A stretch of DNA of 64,000 nucleotides from Phytophthora colocasiae (taxonomy: Eukaryota; Oomycota; Peronosporomycetes; Peronosporales; Peronosporaceae): assembly GCA_018806915.1 (NCBI GenBank), contig JAGKQI010000045.1, positions 62,001 through 126,000 on the forward strand. Direction: 5' to 3'. Below the pieces are notes generated by a model. It worked only from the letters and a program-made list of their open reading frames with translations. It was not told where the DNA came from and did not search any database. The position numbers were made by a program, and so were the translations under genes. Below, one piece after another: positions 10,792 through 19,634 of this stretch (position 1 is the stretch's first letter; each line of letters starts with the position of its first letter).

Positions 10792-12105
10792 CTAAGGTGT
10801 CTCGAGCTGCTGTAGCAAGTGGTTCTGTTCGTCCACCACCAGCGCGTCCACAATCTCGTCTAGTAGCTCGCCGTTCAACATACGCTCAATGCCGAACACC
10901 GTCACATTCACGCGGTGGTCGCTCACACGACTTTGAGGGAAGTTGTAGGTGCGGACACGTTCTGAGCGGTCTCCAGAGCCGACCTGGGAGTTCCGCATAG
11001 TTTGACGTTCTGCATCGCGTTTCCGACGGATACCATCAAACACACGTGCACGCAGGATCTTCAACGCCTTTGCCTTGTTCTGATGCTGCGACCGCTCGTC
11101 CTGTACGGCCGCCACAATACCAGTAGGGATATGGGTAATGCGAACGGCACTTTCAGTAGTGTTGACGTGCTGGCCACCAGCGCCTGATGCGCGGTACACG
11201 TCGATTCGTAGATCCTTCGGGTCGATTTCCACCTCAACTTCCTCGGCTTCTGGAAGCACCACAACAGCCACGGCACTTGTGTGTACGCGTACGTCGTTTA
11301 CGGGGACACGCTGCACACGGTGCACCCCACTCTCAAACTTCATGCGACCGTAGGCGCCGCGTCCAGTAAGTGAGCACACGCACTCCTTAACACCGCCTAG
11401 ATCGGTCTCCGAGAGACTCATGAGCTCGAACTTCCAGCCCTTGACCAGAGCCACCTTCTGGTACATCTTGAGGATGTCAGCAGCAAACAGACAAGCCTCA
11501 TCACCGCCGGTACCAGCACGAATTTCCAAGATTGAACTCTTGTCGTCCGCTTCATCGCGAGGCAGCATGAGCCTCACCACGTCGCTTTCAAGTTGTGTAA
11601 TAGCCTCAATCAGCTCACGACGTTCGTCCTCAGCCATATGACGCAGCTCCAGAGCGTCCGGGTCGTCACTATCCGCTTGCTCCGCGATCATCTCGTCCAG
11701 TTCTTCCACTGCTTTTTGCTGGTTCTGCAGCTCTCGCACCGCCATCACCTTCGGCTCCAGGTCAGCCATCTCAATAGACAGGTTCGTGATCTTGTCGGAC
11801 GAAAAGCTGCCGTCATTACTGTACATATAACACCATATCCAACACTAAGAACATTGCAAAGTAAAAAGCCAACGATAAATCGTAGCGTACTGGGACAATT
11901 CGTGTGCCAACTCGTCATAGCGGCGTCCAAGCAGGTCCATTTGGTTCAGAATAGCCGCCGGCATCGCAAAACCTCGCGTTTGCACTCCATTTTGTGGCCA
12001 CAGCTTCGCCACAACAGGAACTCGAGTTCGCACAAGCTTTTGCGATCTAAAAGCGCCTTCCGTCAGTGTCAGGACGCACCGTTGGCGACGTAGCAATTGC
12101 AGCAT
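10792..12105 (-). CDS. Mitochondrial class-I peptide chain release factor (RF1 type), one intron
   Basis: Exon 1 is 11891-12105, the intron 11819-11890 (72 bp; CCCA/GTACGC...TGTACAG/T) and exon 2 10792-11818. The joined frame gives 413 residues. The ATG at 12103-12105 is chosen because it begins an Arg-rich, acid-free, transit-like sequence ([14 protein letters not shown]...); the frame extends upstream only to a GTG. The N-terminal helical domain is followed by the codon-recognition domain and by GAGGQHVN with the catalytic GGQ that triggers peptidyl-tRNA hydrolysis, then NKAKALKIL and the basic C-terminal domain. In the codon-recognition loop the usual PxT tripeptide of RF1 is replaced by PVN, and the loop looks about two residues shorter ([12 protein letters not shown]). 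It acts in organellar translation termination. It is divergent from the gene at 12222. Confidence 0.9.
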
Positions 12106-12221
12106 AATTAACGGTGAACACCTCACGTCCGGCAGAATTATTATGACTTTTGATTGGCTAAAAATAGCTTCTCGTCGGTTCTACCGGTTCATATCCATCT
12201 ATCTTCCTAAATCTATCGAAA

Positions 12222-13178
12222 ATGACCAGCAAGTATCACCTCGGAGACGCCTGGTACATCGTGTCCTGTGGCTGGTGGCAGCGCGTTGTAGAGCGCGGAG
12301 AAAAACCCTTAAGCTCGCGTATTCGTAATGCCGATATTGTGGACGCTACGCGGAGTTGTCGCTGCTGCAGTCGCTCCATTCTCAATCCGAATCTCATGGA
12401 GGATGTGGACTATCGATTGGTTAGCGAACGGGTGTGGAACGCTCTGTCAATGGAGTTCGGTTACGACTGGGCTATACGTCGAGAAGTGGTAGCTACGGGT
12501 CGACGACTCGGTGTGGACGCGTATCCTGCAGGGTTGGAAGAGCGAGCTACGGGCCATGACCATGTTCCAAATTCTGGACCTGTTGATACACCAAGTCCCC
12601 CAGGAACTTCACCACCGACATCTCCTGAACGGGAAGATTGGACACCTGAAGCTTTGGAGCAGTGGAGGGCCGAGCTTAAAACTGACCAAGTGGTCGATGC
12701 TCTGGATACCGACAGCAAATGGTATGAAGCGACGATCGTCGGTATCACAGATGCAAAGGTGAAAGTTCACTACCGTGGCTGGAGTTCCAAGTGGGACGAA
12801 TGGCTCAATCGATCATCGCCGAGACTCATGCCATTGCATTCGAGAGTGCGAGACTGGAGGAAGCTCCGAATCAACGATGAGTTGCAAGTGGGTGATCCAC
12901 GACCAGGAAAGAAGAGGATGCGGTGGAGAGATGCCAAGGTTGTGGACACTCGCAAAGCTCTGCACGTTCAAATTCAAATCGACGACGAATTACGCTGGAT
13001 GGACGCTCAGGACGAACATTTGTGTCCACCTGGGACACATCGTTCCACCAATGGCACTATGGACCAATTTGCATCCCCAACAAGCGTCACCACCATGGAC
13101 AGCAATGGAAGTACCCCCAATTCAGCCAGGAAGCGCCTCAAAACGTCCTCCAACCCATTCTCCCAGTATGACGACTGA
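12222..13178 (+). CDS. DUSP plus Tudor-knot/chromo-like domain protein
   Basis: A single exon of 318 residues starts at ATG 12222. The N-terminus 'YHLGDAWYIVSCGWWQRVVE' matches the start of a DUSP domain (domain in ubiquitin-specific proteases), continuing to about residue 100 with 'VDYRLVSERVWNAL'. After a Pro/Ser/Thr-rich linker, residues about 165-212 contain 'KWYEATIV', 'KVKVHYRGWSSKWDEW', typical of Tudor-knot/MBT-like chromatin-reader folds (as in Esa1/MSL3/UHRF-type readers). A second partial copy of this fold may follow (about 220-275, 'RMRWRDAKVVDT'). No protease catalytic domain is present, so it is not a deubiquitinase itself. An adaptor or chromatin-reader role is inferred. It shares a 116-bp divergent promoter with the release-factor gene, which contains an inverted CCAAT box (GATTGGCT) near 12150. 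Confidence 0.75.
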   Translation: MTSKYHLGDAWYIVSCGWWQRVVERGEKPLSSRIRNADIVDATRSCRCCSRSILNPNLMEDVDYRLVSERVWNALSMEFGYDWAIRREVVATGRRLGVDAYPAGLEERATGHDHVPNSGPVDTPSPPGTSPPTSPEREDWTPEALEQWRAELKTDQVVDALDTDSKWYEATIVGITDAKVKVHYRGWSSKWDEWLNRSSPRLMPLHSRVRDWRKLRINDELQVGDPRPGKKRMRWRDAKVVDTRKALHVQIQIDDELRWMDAQDEHLCPPGTHRSTNGTMDQFASPTSVTTMDSNGSTPNSARKRLKTSSNPFSQYDD

Positions 13179-13306
13179 AATTCCTGTAGTGTTCATGTTG
13201 AAGTGTATGTTCACTCTTTTTGACCAATCATACGTCGTACCGAAGATTTCAACCAATCAATATTCAAGAATATTTCAAAAGCTACAGTCAAAACGACGCC
13301 ACCACG

Positions 13307-15856
13307 ATGCCCGCGCTCGAGTCGGACGTGGAGGGCGCTACCGACGACGCAGGCGCGTCCTGGGCGCTGCCTGACTGGGAGGAGTACAGTGAAGCAGCTA
13401 ATAGTAGTTTTGTGGGCGATTGGAGCGACGTGGAGGCCGATGCGAGTCTGGACACGGCCAGTAGCGTGGCCAGCACTGAGCATCAACGAGTATACCGTAT
13501 ACAACGGGCCAGAGGAGGTTTCCCAGAGGAGAAACAACGCGACTTAACGGAATTACACACGCTGTATACACGAAGAAGGCTGGAAGAGAGCTCACAAGGC
13601 TTTTCAAGTGTCCGAAGTAGTGTCAATTGGTTGCAACCAGTGCCATGCAATTCTCCACGCGTGGTAGAAGAGAAACCAGTATCTAAAAGGGAGGAGCACC
13701 AGGTGGAAAGTGAGCTTTTGGTTCAGCAGAGTGAGATCAGTGCTGAGTTACAAGCAGTGAGGAAGCAATTGAGTGATTTCCAGGACAAATGGAAGAAGTC
13801 AATGGAAACTAGTGCAGGTGATGGAGAAACTAGGAGTTCGCAAGCACCAACAGTTGCGAGCTCATGGTCTACAAGAGACAGTAATGTGATCGCGAAGACA
13901 GTGGCAGTTCAGACAAATAGAGAGGAGAGGGAGGGTGCTGTTAAGCAGTGGCTGCAACTTCTGGTGCAAAAAGTGGATCTGATGGCGAAGGATTATACCC
14001 ATGCACCGACTCACAACTTTCACTTTGCGATGACGCATTTGGCTGGGGTCTGGGGATTGAATAACGATTCCAAGAGTACGGGAATAGGAGATTCCGAACA
14101 TGTATCAAAGGACGACAGCATGGAGGTAGTGGACCCGTCGTCGTGGCATGTGGGTGATACACTGAAATCTGAAGTGCCTTTGGAGGTGGCTGAGCAGTTT
14201 TTGGAGTTGGAACATGCCATTGCGCGTGCAAACGCTGCGGTGGAACAGCATGGACAACGACAGATGACCAACTTTGATCGTGCAGTACAACAGGTGCAAG
14301 GGTACCATCACGAGCGCATGCAGAGAGTAGTGGACGAGTCTATTGCAGAGCTGAATCTTGTCCGAGGGAAATACAAGAAGAAAGAAGCGAAGCTGGAAGA
14401 TGAGCTACGTGCCGCCAATAAAGAAATCGAAAAGTGGAAGCAGAGCTCGACAGAAGCTGAGCATCGAAAAACGCTCGACCGAGAAGCGTTGGAGTCCCAG
14501 CTTTCACGTGCTAAGCAACAGGTAATTTGATTAGTGCACACCTCCACATTAGCTGGTGCTAACCCTGTGCTCATATACAACCAGCATGCACATGAGAAAC
14601 AACGGTACGAAGAAGACCTTGCTCAGTTGACAGACCAGCTCGAAACAGTGCGGGCCGAGCGAAAACAGGTTGTCAGCCAACACAGAGATACCCACGAGGT
14701 TATTGCTCAGGCAAAGGAGGGGGCAGTTGTGTTGGAGAGGCAATGCCAGGCACTAAAGAAACAGCAAGAACGTGCAAAGGAACTTCATGATCGGGAAGTA
14801 CGTGTTCTTGAAGACACTATCCGACAGCTTCGGGACAGCAGTGACGAAATGGAAGCACGCTATTCAAAGGACAAGCAAGCGTTGATCGAAGCGACTGATA
14901 GACTGAAGTTGGAGAAGACGGAACTAGAAGCGCGAGTAAAAGGTGACATCGAGCACCAGATGCTGCATGACCGTATTCCGGAAAAGTTAGTAGAGCTTGA
15001 AAAGCAACATGAAAAAGCCATGGAAGCATTGAAGATCGAGCACAAGCGTCAGTTAGCCCAGCTAGCAGACAAAAGCGCCGTGGCAGAGTGTCGAAGCGTC
15101 CACACAATTGACACACAAACCGATCCACCTACAGAAGATCGTGTGCAGTCGAAAAAGGAGCAGGTCGGCAATAACGAAGCCCAGGCTCAAATTGAAGGTC
15201 TCAGTCGTCGGTGTCAAGCTCTGGAGAAGTTACTTGACAAGAAATTTGAAGAGACTCCACACTCTCTGTCATCGAGTCGACGGTGCGAATCCTGTCATTC
15301 TGATGATGGGATTTCTACGAGCAGTGTTCGACATGATCTCAGTGCCAGCCGAAGCAGCCTCCTTAGTGATACCAGCTTTCGTTCAAAGGCGAGTGGCAAG
15401 AGTAGAGCTCTAGCTCGAGTACTCCTCGGCTCTTCAAGCGCTTCCTTCCACAACTTATCTACCGAAAACAAGGCGCCTCCATTCATGAACGAGACCACGT
15501 TGGCCACAGATGAAGCAACGTTGGGTGCACATGAAATGTGGGATTCGGCTTCGTTCACGTCTATCGACACGGCGGACGACTTGTCGTCTTTTGCCTCCCA
15601 GCGCACTACTCCTCGGCAACGAATGCGGTCGACTCAAGAGATTCTTCGTCTTGTTCGTCACATCAAACAAGCTGCAGCGTCGCCACTAGGTGGTCGAAGG
15701 GAGCCTGACCCAGAGGTTCAATGGGAAACTTTCAAACAAAACTCGGCGATGGCTACGCAGAAAACGGATAAACCAGCAGTGAGATCGGCACACAGTGGCG
15801 TTGAGCGTACTTCGACCACACCAGGCGCTTCTGTATTCGACGACTTGCTTTGTTGA
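13307..15856 (+). CDS. Long coiled-coil protein, two exons
   Basis: Exon 1 is 13307-14521, the intron 14522-14584 (63 bp; CAACAG/GTAATT, CTAAC branch-like site, ACCAG/CATG) and exon 2 14585-15856. Both joins are in phase 0 and give 828 residues. The frame is open upstream to 13220, but the ATG at 13307 has a good context (CCACG-ATG) and begins an acidic tail; CCAAT boxes at about 13223 and 13254 fit a start here. Residues about 290-620 form almost unbroken coiled coil (for example EKQRYEEDLAQLTDQL, LEKQHEKAMEALKIE). A shorter helix lies around 145-165. The C-terminus is Ser-rich with no enzyme motif. It may belong to a centriole, basal-body or cytoskeletal scaffold; the family is not recognised. 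Confidence 0.8.
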
Positions 15857-16975
15857 CAAGTACAAGTTCACCTGAATTCAATTCAATTCAGTGAATTGTA
15901 ATTCGTTTAGCAACTTGCATTTTTGTGATCTAAACGGGAGCAGTACATATACTTCCTTCATAAGCTACAGTATGAATCATAACCACACCTACCGATGTCA
16001 GAGCGAGCAACACTGAAACGTTTTGCGCATTCGAAGTACATGTAGATGTTGATTGAAATCCTGCTATTCAATTTCCACGCCGGAATTCTTCACTCAGCTC
16101 TCTGTGTTGGACCAACCAACACCACGGATACTATCCACTGCCTGCTGCCACGCGCGGCAAGAGAAACCTCAGGATTTCTGCTTGGTTCCTCGTATCGTCG
16201 GACGAATGGCCACAAACGAGCCGCAGTTGGTCACAAACGAGGCGGCTAATTCGACGCCACTCAGTTAGTCTTTTGGCTTTCTACATCTTGCCATCACATT
16301 GCACTTCATCTTGAAGGTCTTTTTCAATACATCGCATGGTCGAAAACTCGCTTTGTTGCAGTCGATCCTCTCGCTGATCAAGTTGATCATCAACGCGTTT
16401 TGAACCGGATCCGGAACTGCGCACCAAGCAGAAATACGCGATGTGATCCCCATCCTGGTCCAAAGCCGCGGCAAACCGCTTCAACCGCACGCTCGGTGTG
16501 AGCCTCCAGCCCACAGGCTCCAGCCATTGTCGGGTGAGACTGCCCGTCGACGTACTTGAAATGAGTGCGTCGACGGGGTGACGCAGCGTTTGTTCGTTCT
16601 AACATATGCACATCAGTAGCTTAATCAGTCTAGTTACTGTATCATGAACTTTGTAAAACCCAATTGCGTATCTTTGTTTCATGCATGGATTTGATCTGTT
16701 TTGTTATAACCCCCACTCCATACATTTTCCAAGTGATTCAAAGTTCATTAAACCCAACCTTGCGCTTCATCCTCCTTCTACTCAATTGCCATAGTGTTGA
16801 AATGGCATCGACGACAATTCGTGGCGACACCTGCTTGAAGAAACACCAAGCATTGCGTCTCCAGCGCTAAAGTGCTTCCTGCATTGCGCTGTACTGGAAT
16901 AACTAGCTCAATCTACATAAAACGTACTATGTTTCAGGGTAGGTGGCGTGTCCCTCGATGCATCCAACAATCGGA
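15857..16975. other. Intergenic region, possible small minus-strand gene not resolved
   Basis: About 1.1 kb. On the minus strand, 16281-16514 holds a hydrophilic frame (77 codons, Asp/Gln/Arg-rich end) that overlaps other minus-strand frames reaching 16611. A donor-like GTACGT near 16545 hints at a spliced small gene, but no acceptor pairing could be settled and no family is recognised. The rest appears to be the upstream region of acetate kinase. Confidence 0.3.
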
Positions 16976-16993
16976 TCATTCCGACATTTTCGC
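16976..16993 (+). promoter_or_regulatory. Oomycete Inr/FPR upstream of acetate kinase
   Basis: TCATTCC at 16976-16982 followed by CATTTTCGC at 16985-16993 matches the initiator and flanking element of oomycete promoters. It lies about 50 bp before the ATG at 17034 and downstream of any earlier in-frame start, so it supports 17034 as the true start codon. Confidence 0.6.
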
Positions 16994-17033
16994 CTTGCAA
17001 CGCATAGGTCTCCGCTCTTCTCTTCTCTTCGCA

Positions 17034-18329
17034 ATGCTCCGCTCTTTCTCATCCCTCTCGGCCAAACTGCCAATGCATAAGTTGGCTACACGTGCCTTCT
17101 CCAGCTCCGTGGCTGACTCGCATCTACTGGTGATCAACGCTGGCAGTTCCTCCCTCAAGTACTCAATGTTCGATCTGCAGCCGGAAGGCGTTGGTGCTGC
17201 CGTGTTCACGGGTCTGGTAGAACTCTCCACGCCAAGCAACAAGAACGGACGTATCACCCACAAGACCCTGGCTACGGGCAAGAAGGAACAGATCGAATTG
17301 CCATTGGAGACGCACCGTGTTGCTCTCGAGACGGCTGTGGGCAAGTTCTTCGGCTCGGACCTTGAGGGAATCAAGGCTGTGGGTCACCGTGTTGTGCACG
17401 GAGGAGAAGCTTTCAGTCAGGCTTCGGTTGTGGACAGCCAGGTCATTGAGGCTATTAAGTCCAACATTAAGCTGGCCCCGCTGCACAACCCTGGCAACTT
17501 GTTGGGCATTGAGGTAGCCACTGAAGTCTTCGGACCGTGTCCACAGGTGGTGGTCTTTGATACGGCTTTCCATGCTACGATGCCTGCTAAGGCCTTCACG
17601 TACGGCATCCCGCACAAGCTGTACGAGGACTATGGTGTCCGTCGCTACGGCTTCCACGGCACCAGTCACCAGTTCGTGGCTAAGAAGGCTGCTGCTCTGC
17701 TTGGAAAGCCCGTGGAGCAGTGCAACTTCGTCACGTGCCACTTGGGCAATGGATCCAGCATTGCCGCTATCAACAAGGGCCGGTGCATTGACACCAGCAT
17801 GGGAATGACTCCGCTTGAAGGGCTCGTCATGGGCACGCGTTGTGGTGACGTCGACCCTGCCCTGCACGCGTTCCTGTGCAAGGAACTCAACATGACTATC
17901 AAGGATGTCGACACGATGCTCAACAAGAAGAGCGGCCTGCTCGGAATCTGTGACGAGAGCGACATCCGTGTCATTCAGGACCGCGTGCGTGCTGGTAACG
18001 ACCCTGCTGCTTCATTGGCGCTTGATGTGTTTGCTCACCGTGTCCGTAAGTACCTCGGTGCCTACGCTCTTGAACTTGGTGGTGACCTGGACGCTGTCAT
18101 CTTCACGGCCGGCATTGGCGAGAGCTCGGCTATGATCCGTGAGCGTGTGTGCCGTAACTTGGGCTTCCTGGGAATTGAGCTGAATGAGTCTAAGAACGCT
18201 GTGTCTATGATGGGCTCGGGTCCAATTGAGATCCAGGCTGACAACGCTAAGACAAAGGTGCTGGTTATCAACACGGACGAGGAGCGTAGCATTGCTGAAC
18301 AGACGTACGAGATCGCACTGAAGAACTAA
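17034..18329 (+). CDS. ackA: Acetate kinase, probably mitochondrial
   Basis: This 431-residue protein has every diagnostic acetate-kinase motif: NAGSSSLKYSMF near the N-terminus, GHRVVHGG, VVFDTAFHATMP, YGFHGTSH, HLGNGSSI with DTSMGMTPLEGLVMGTRCGDVDP, and FTAGIGESS near the C-terminus. It interconverts acetate plus ATP with acetyl phosphate plus ADP (ASKHA fold). The first about 30 residues (MLRSFSSLSAKLPMHKLATRAFSSSV) are basic and Ser-rich without acids, like a mitochondrial transit peptide. The frame is open upstream to 16872 but only through a non-ATG codon and an ATG upstream of the likely transcription start, so 17034 is preferred. In microbial eukaryotes acetate kinase usually pairs with phosphoketolase (Xfp); no partner gene lies in this window. 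Codon use is strongly biased to C/G-ending codons, suggesting high expression. Confidence 0.95.
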   Translation: MLRSFSSLSAKLPMHKLATRAFSSSVADSHLLVINAGSSSLKYSMFDLQPEGVGAAVFTGLVELSTPSNKNGRITHKTLATGKKEQIELPLETHRVALETAVGKFFGSDLEGIKAVGHRVVHGGEAFSQASVVDSQVIEAIKSNIKLAPLHNPGNLLGIEVATEVFGPCPQVVVFDTAFHATMPAKAFTYGIPHKLYEDYGVRRYGFHGTSHQFVAKKAAALLGKPVEQCNFVTCHLGNGSSIAAINKGRCIDTSMGMTPLEGLVMGTRCGDVDPALHAFLCKELNMTIKDVDTMLNKKSGLLGICDESDIRVIQDRVRAGNDPAASLALDVFAHRVRKYLGAYALELGGDLDAVIFTAGIGESSAMIRERVCRNLGFLGIELNESKNAVSMMGSGPIEIQADNAKTKVLVINTDEERSIAEQTYEIALKN

Positions 18330-18536
18330 GGTAGTTACTTCAGATCCTTCATCTGGAACGATACAGAGCTTAAGGAAGGAGAGGAGAGAGATGGAAATAT
18401 AAAGTATGCTTGTTCCTCATCGTCAGAGCAAAGATTGAAGAAGAAACGTATTCAAAAAGCTTACGATGAAATGCATTAAATTCAAGTAACACAGTGGATT
18501 GAACGTACGACTACTTGAAGCAGATACTTGTCTCCT

Positions 18537-19466
18537 TCACTTATCGGTACCGACAAAAACCCAACGCATTCCGTTGTCATGACGCAGTGGGAATCCGCGC
18601 TTCCCCTGCTCCAGCTCGTTCTCCAAACGCTTCTTGGTCTTCTTTCCCCCTTCCAAGATACGTTTCTTCTCGAAAAACACGTAGGCCGTACGGTACACGA
18701 CGTTAGCTGCACCAGAGGCAGCACCACGTTTCAAGTTCATGAAACTCCGCAGACTGTTGCTGTTGACATCTCCCAGAGCCCTCAAGAACGCCGCCTTGGT
18801 CACCGTTTTCTCACCTAGGAAGAAGTTGATCTTCTTACGGATCTCGTCACAGTCGTCGTACACTGGAATGTCTCCATCCTTGTCCGTGTCCATGATCTCC
18901 ACTGCTAGAATTTTCTCGAGTAGATCATCTCCCGTTTTGCGTTTCTTGGTCTTCTGTTCCTTCTCTTCCGTAGCTTTTCTCTTCCGGTCCTTTGGCGCCA
19001 TAGCTTTCAGTTTCGCCTTCTCTTCCTTCTCCTTCTTCTCGCGACGATAGAAAAAAATAGCAGCACCTTCATAGGTCTGGTTCTCACTGCCACCATAAGG
19101 ACCTTTAAGGTTCATGAAGCGGTAGTACGAATTGGAATTGATGTCACAAAGCTTGAGAAATGCTGTCTGTGTCATCTCCTTGGTGCCTAAAAAGTTGCGA
19201 ATTTTTGTTCGGATCTGGTTGCAGTTCCATTTGGTCCACTCAGGATTATCTTCGTCGAATTCTTCTTCGCTTTCTTCTTCTGTTGCTGGAATTTCAATGA
19301 CCCGCGGTTGAGCAGCCACCAAAGGAGCAGCATCGACGACATTGGTGACCTGTGGCTGTCCAGTCAACGAGCCAAAGACGCCACCAAAAACGAGAGGACT
19401 CTCACTAGCAGCTGAGGCTTCGGCCACATACGTCGATGTTTTACTTAGCAGATCATGCATGTCCAT
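18537..19466 (-). CDS. Nuclear-type protein with two copies of an unknown alpha-helical domain
   Basis: This 309-residue protein starts at the ATG 19464-19466; the frame beyond it begins with GTG. It contains two similar blocks of about 60 residues: 'NQIRTKIRNFLGTKEMTQTAFLKL' ... 'FMNLKGPYGGS' ... 'AAIFFYRR' and 'DEIRKKINFFLGEKTVTKAAFLRAL' ... 'FMNLKRGAASG' ... 'TAYVFFEKK'. This is the layout of a fungal/oomycete domain of unknown function (DUF7726-like; the name is given tentatively). Between the copies is a Lys/Arg-rich segment (DRKRKATEEKEQKTKKRK) that looks like a nuclear localisation signal, and an acidic patch precedes copy 1. A DNA- or protein-binding role is inferred only. It is divergent from NOC1 with a 168-bp shared promoter. 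Confidence 0.75.
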   Translation of the reverse strand: MDMHDLLSKTSTYVAEASAASESPLVFGGVFGSLTGQPQVTNVVDAAPLVAAQPRVIEIPATEEESEEEFDEDNPEWTKWNCNQIRTKIRNFLGTKEMTQTAFLKLCDINSNSYYRFMNLKGPYGGSENQTYEGAAIFFYRREKKEKEEKAKLKAMAPKDRKRKATEEKEQKTKKRKTGDDLLEKILAVEIMDTDKDGDIPVYDDCDEIRKKINFFLGEKTVTKAAFLRALGDVNSNSLRSFMNLKRGAASGAANVVYRTAYVFFEKKRILEGGKKTKKRLENELEQGKRGFPLRHDNGMRWVFVGTDK

Positions 19467-19634
19467 TGCTTCCTTTAACACTTTTTACTTAAATTCCTCT
19501 TTACGTTATGCACTTTATGGCGGGAAGACATTTTTTTAAAAGTTATTTTTGTATTTTTATTTTAACCAATCAAAATCGTTTCGGTTTGATTGGTTCAAAG
19601 TTGTCACTTGCACTACCGTACCAATTGCCAAACA
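19467..19634. promoter_or_regulatory. Short bidirectional promoter with paired CCAAT boxes
   Basis: A 168-bp gap separates two divergent start codons. CCAAT boxes occur as AACCAATCAAAA near 19564 and as the inverted GATTGGTTC near 19588. The same motif appears in the promoters near 8625, 12150, 13223 and 13254, so it is a recurring promoter element in this window. Confidence 0.5.

Noticed and set aside
16281..16611. Overlapping minus-strand frames upstream of acetate kinase that could be a small spliced gene
   Set aside because: No acceptor/donor pair could be fixed and no family is recognised; kept only as a remark in the intergenic entry.
16872..17033. N-terminal extension of acetate kinase
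   Set aside because: Begins with a non-ATG codon and lies mostly upstream of the Inr at 16976; the transit-like start at 17034 fits better.
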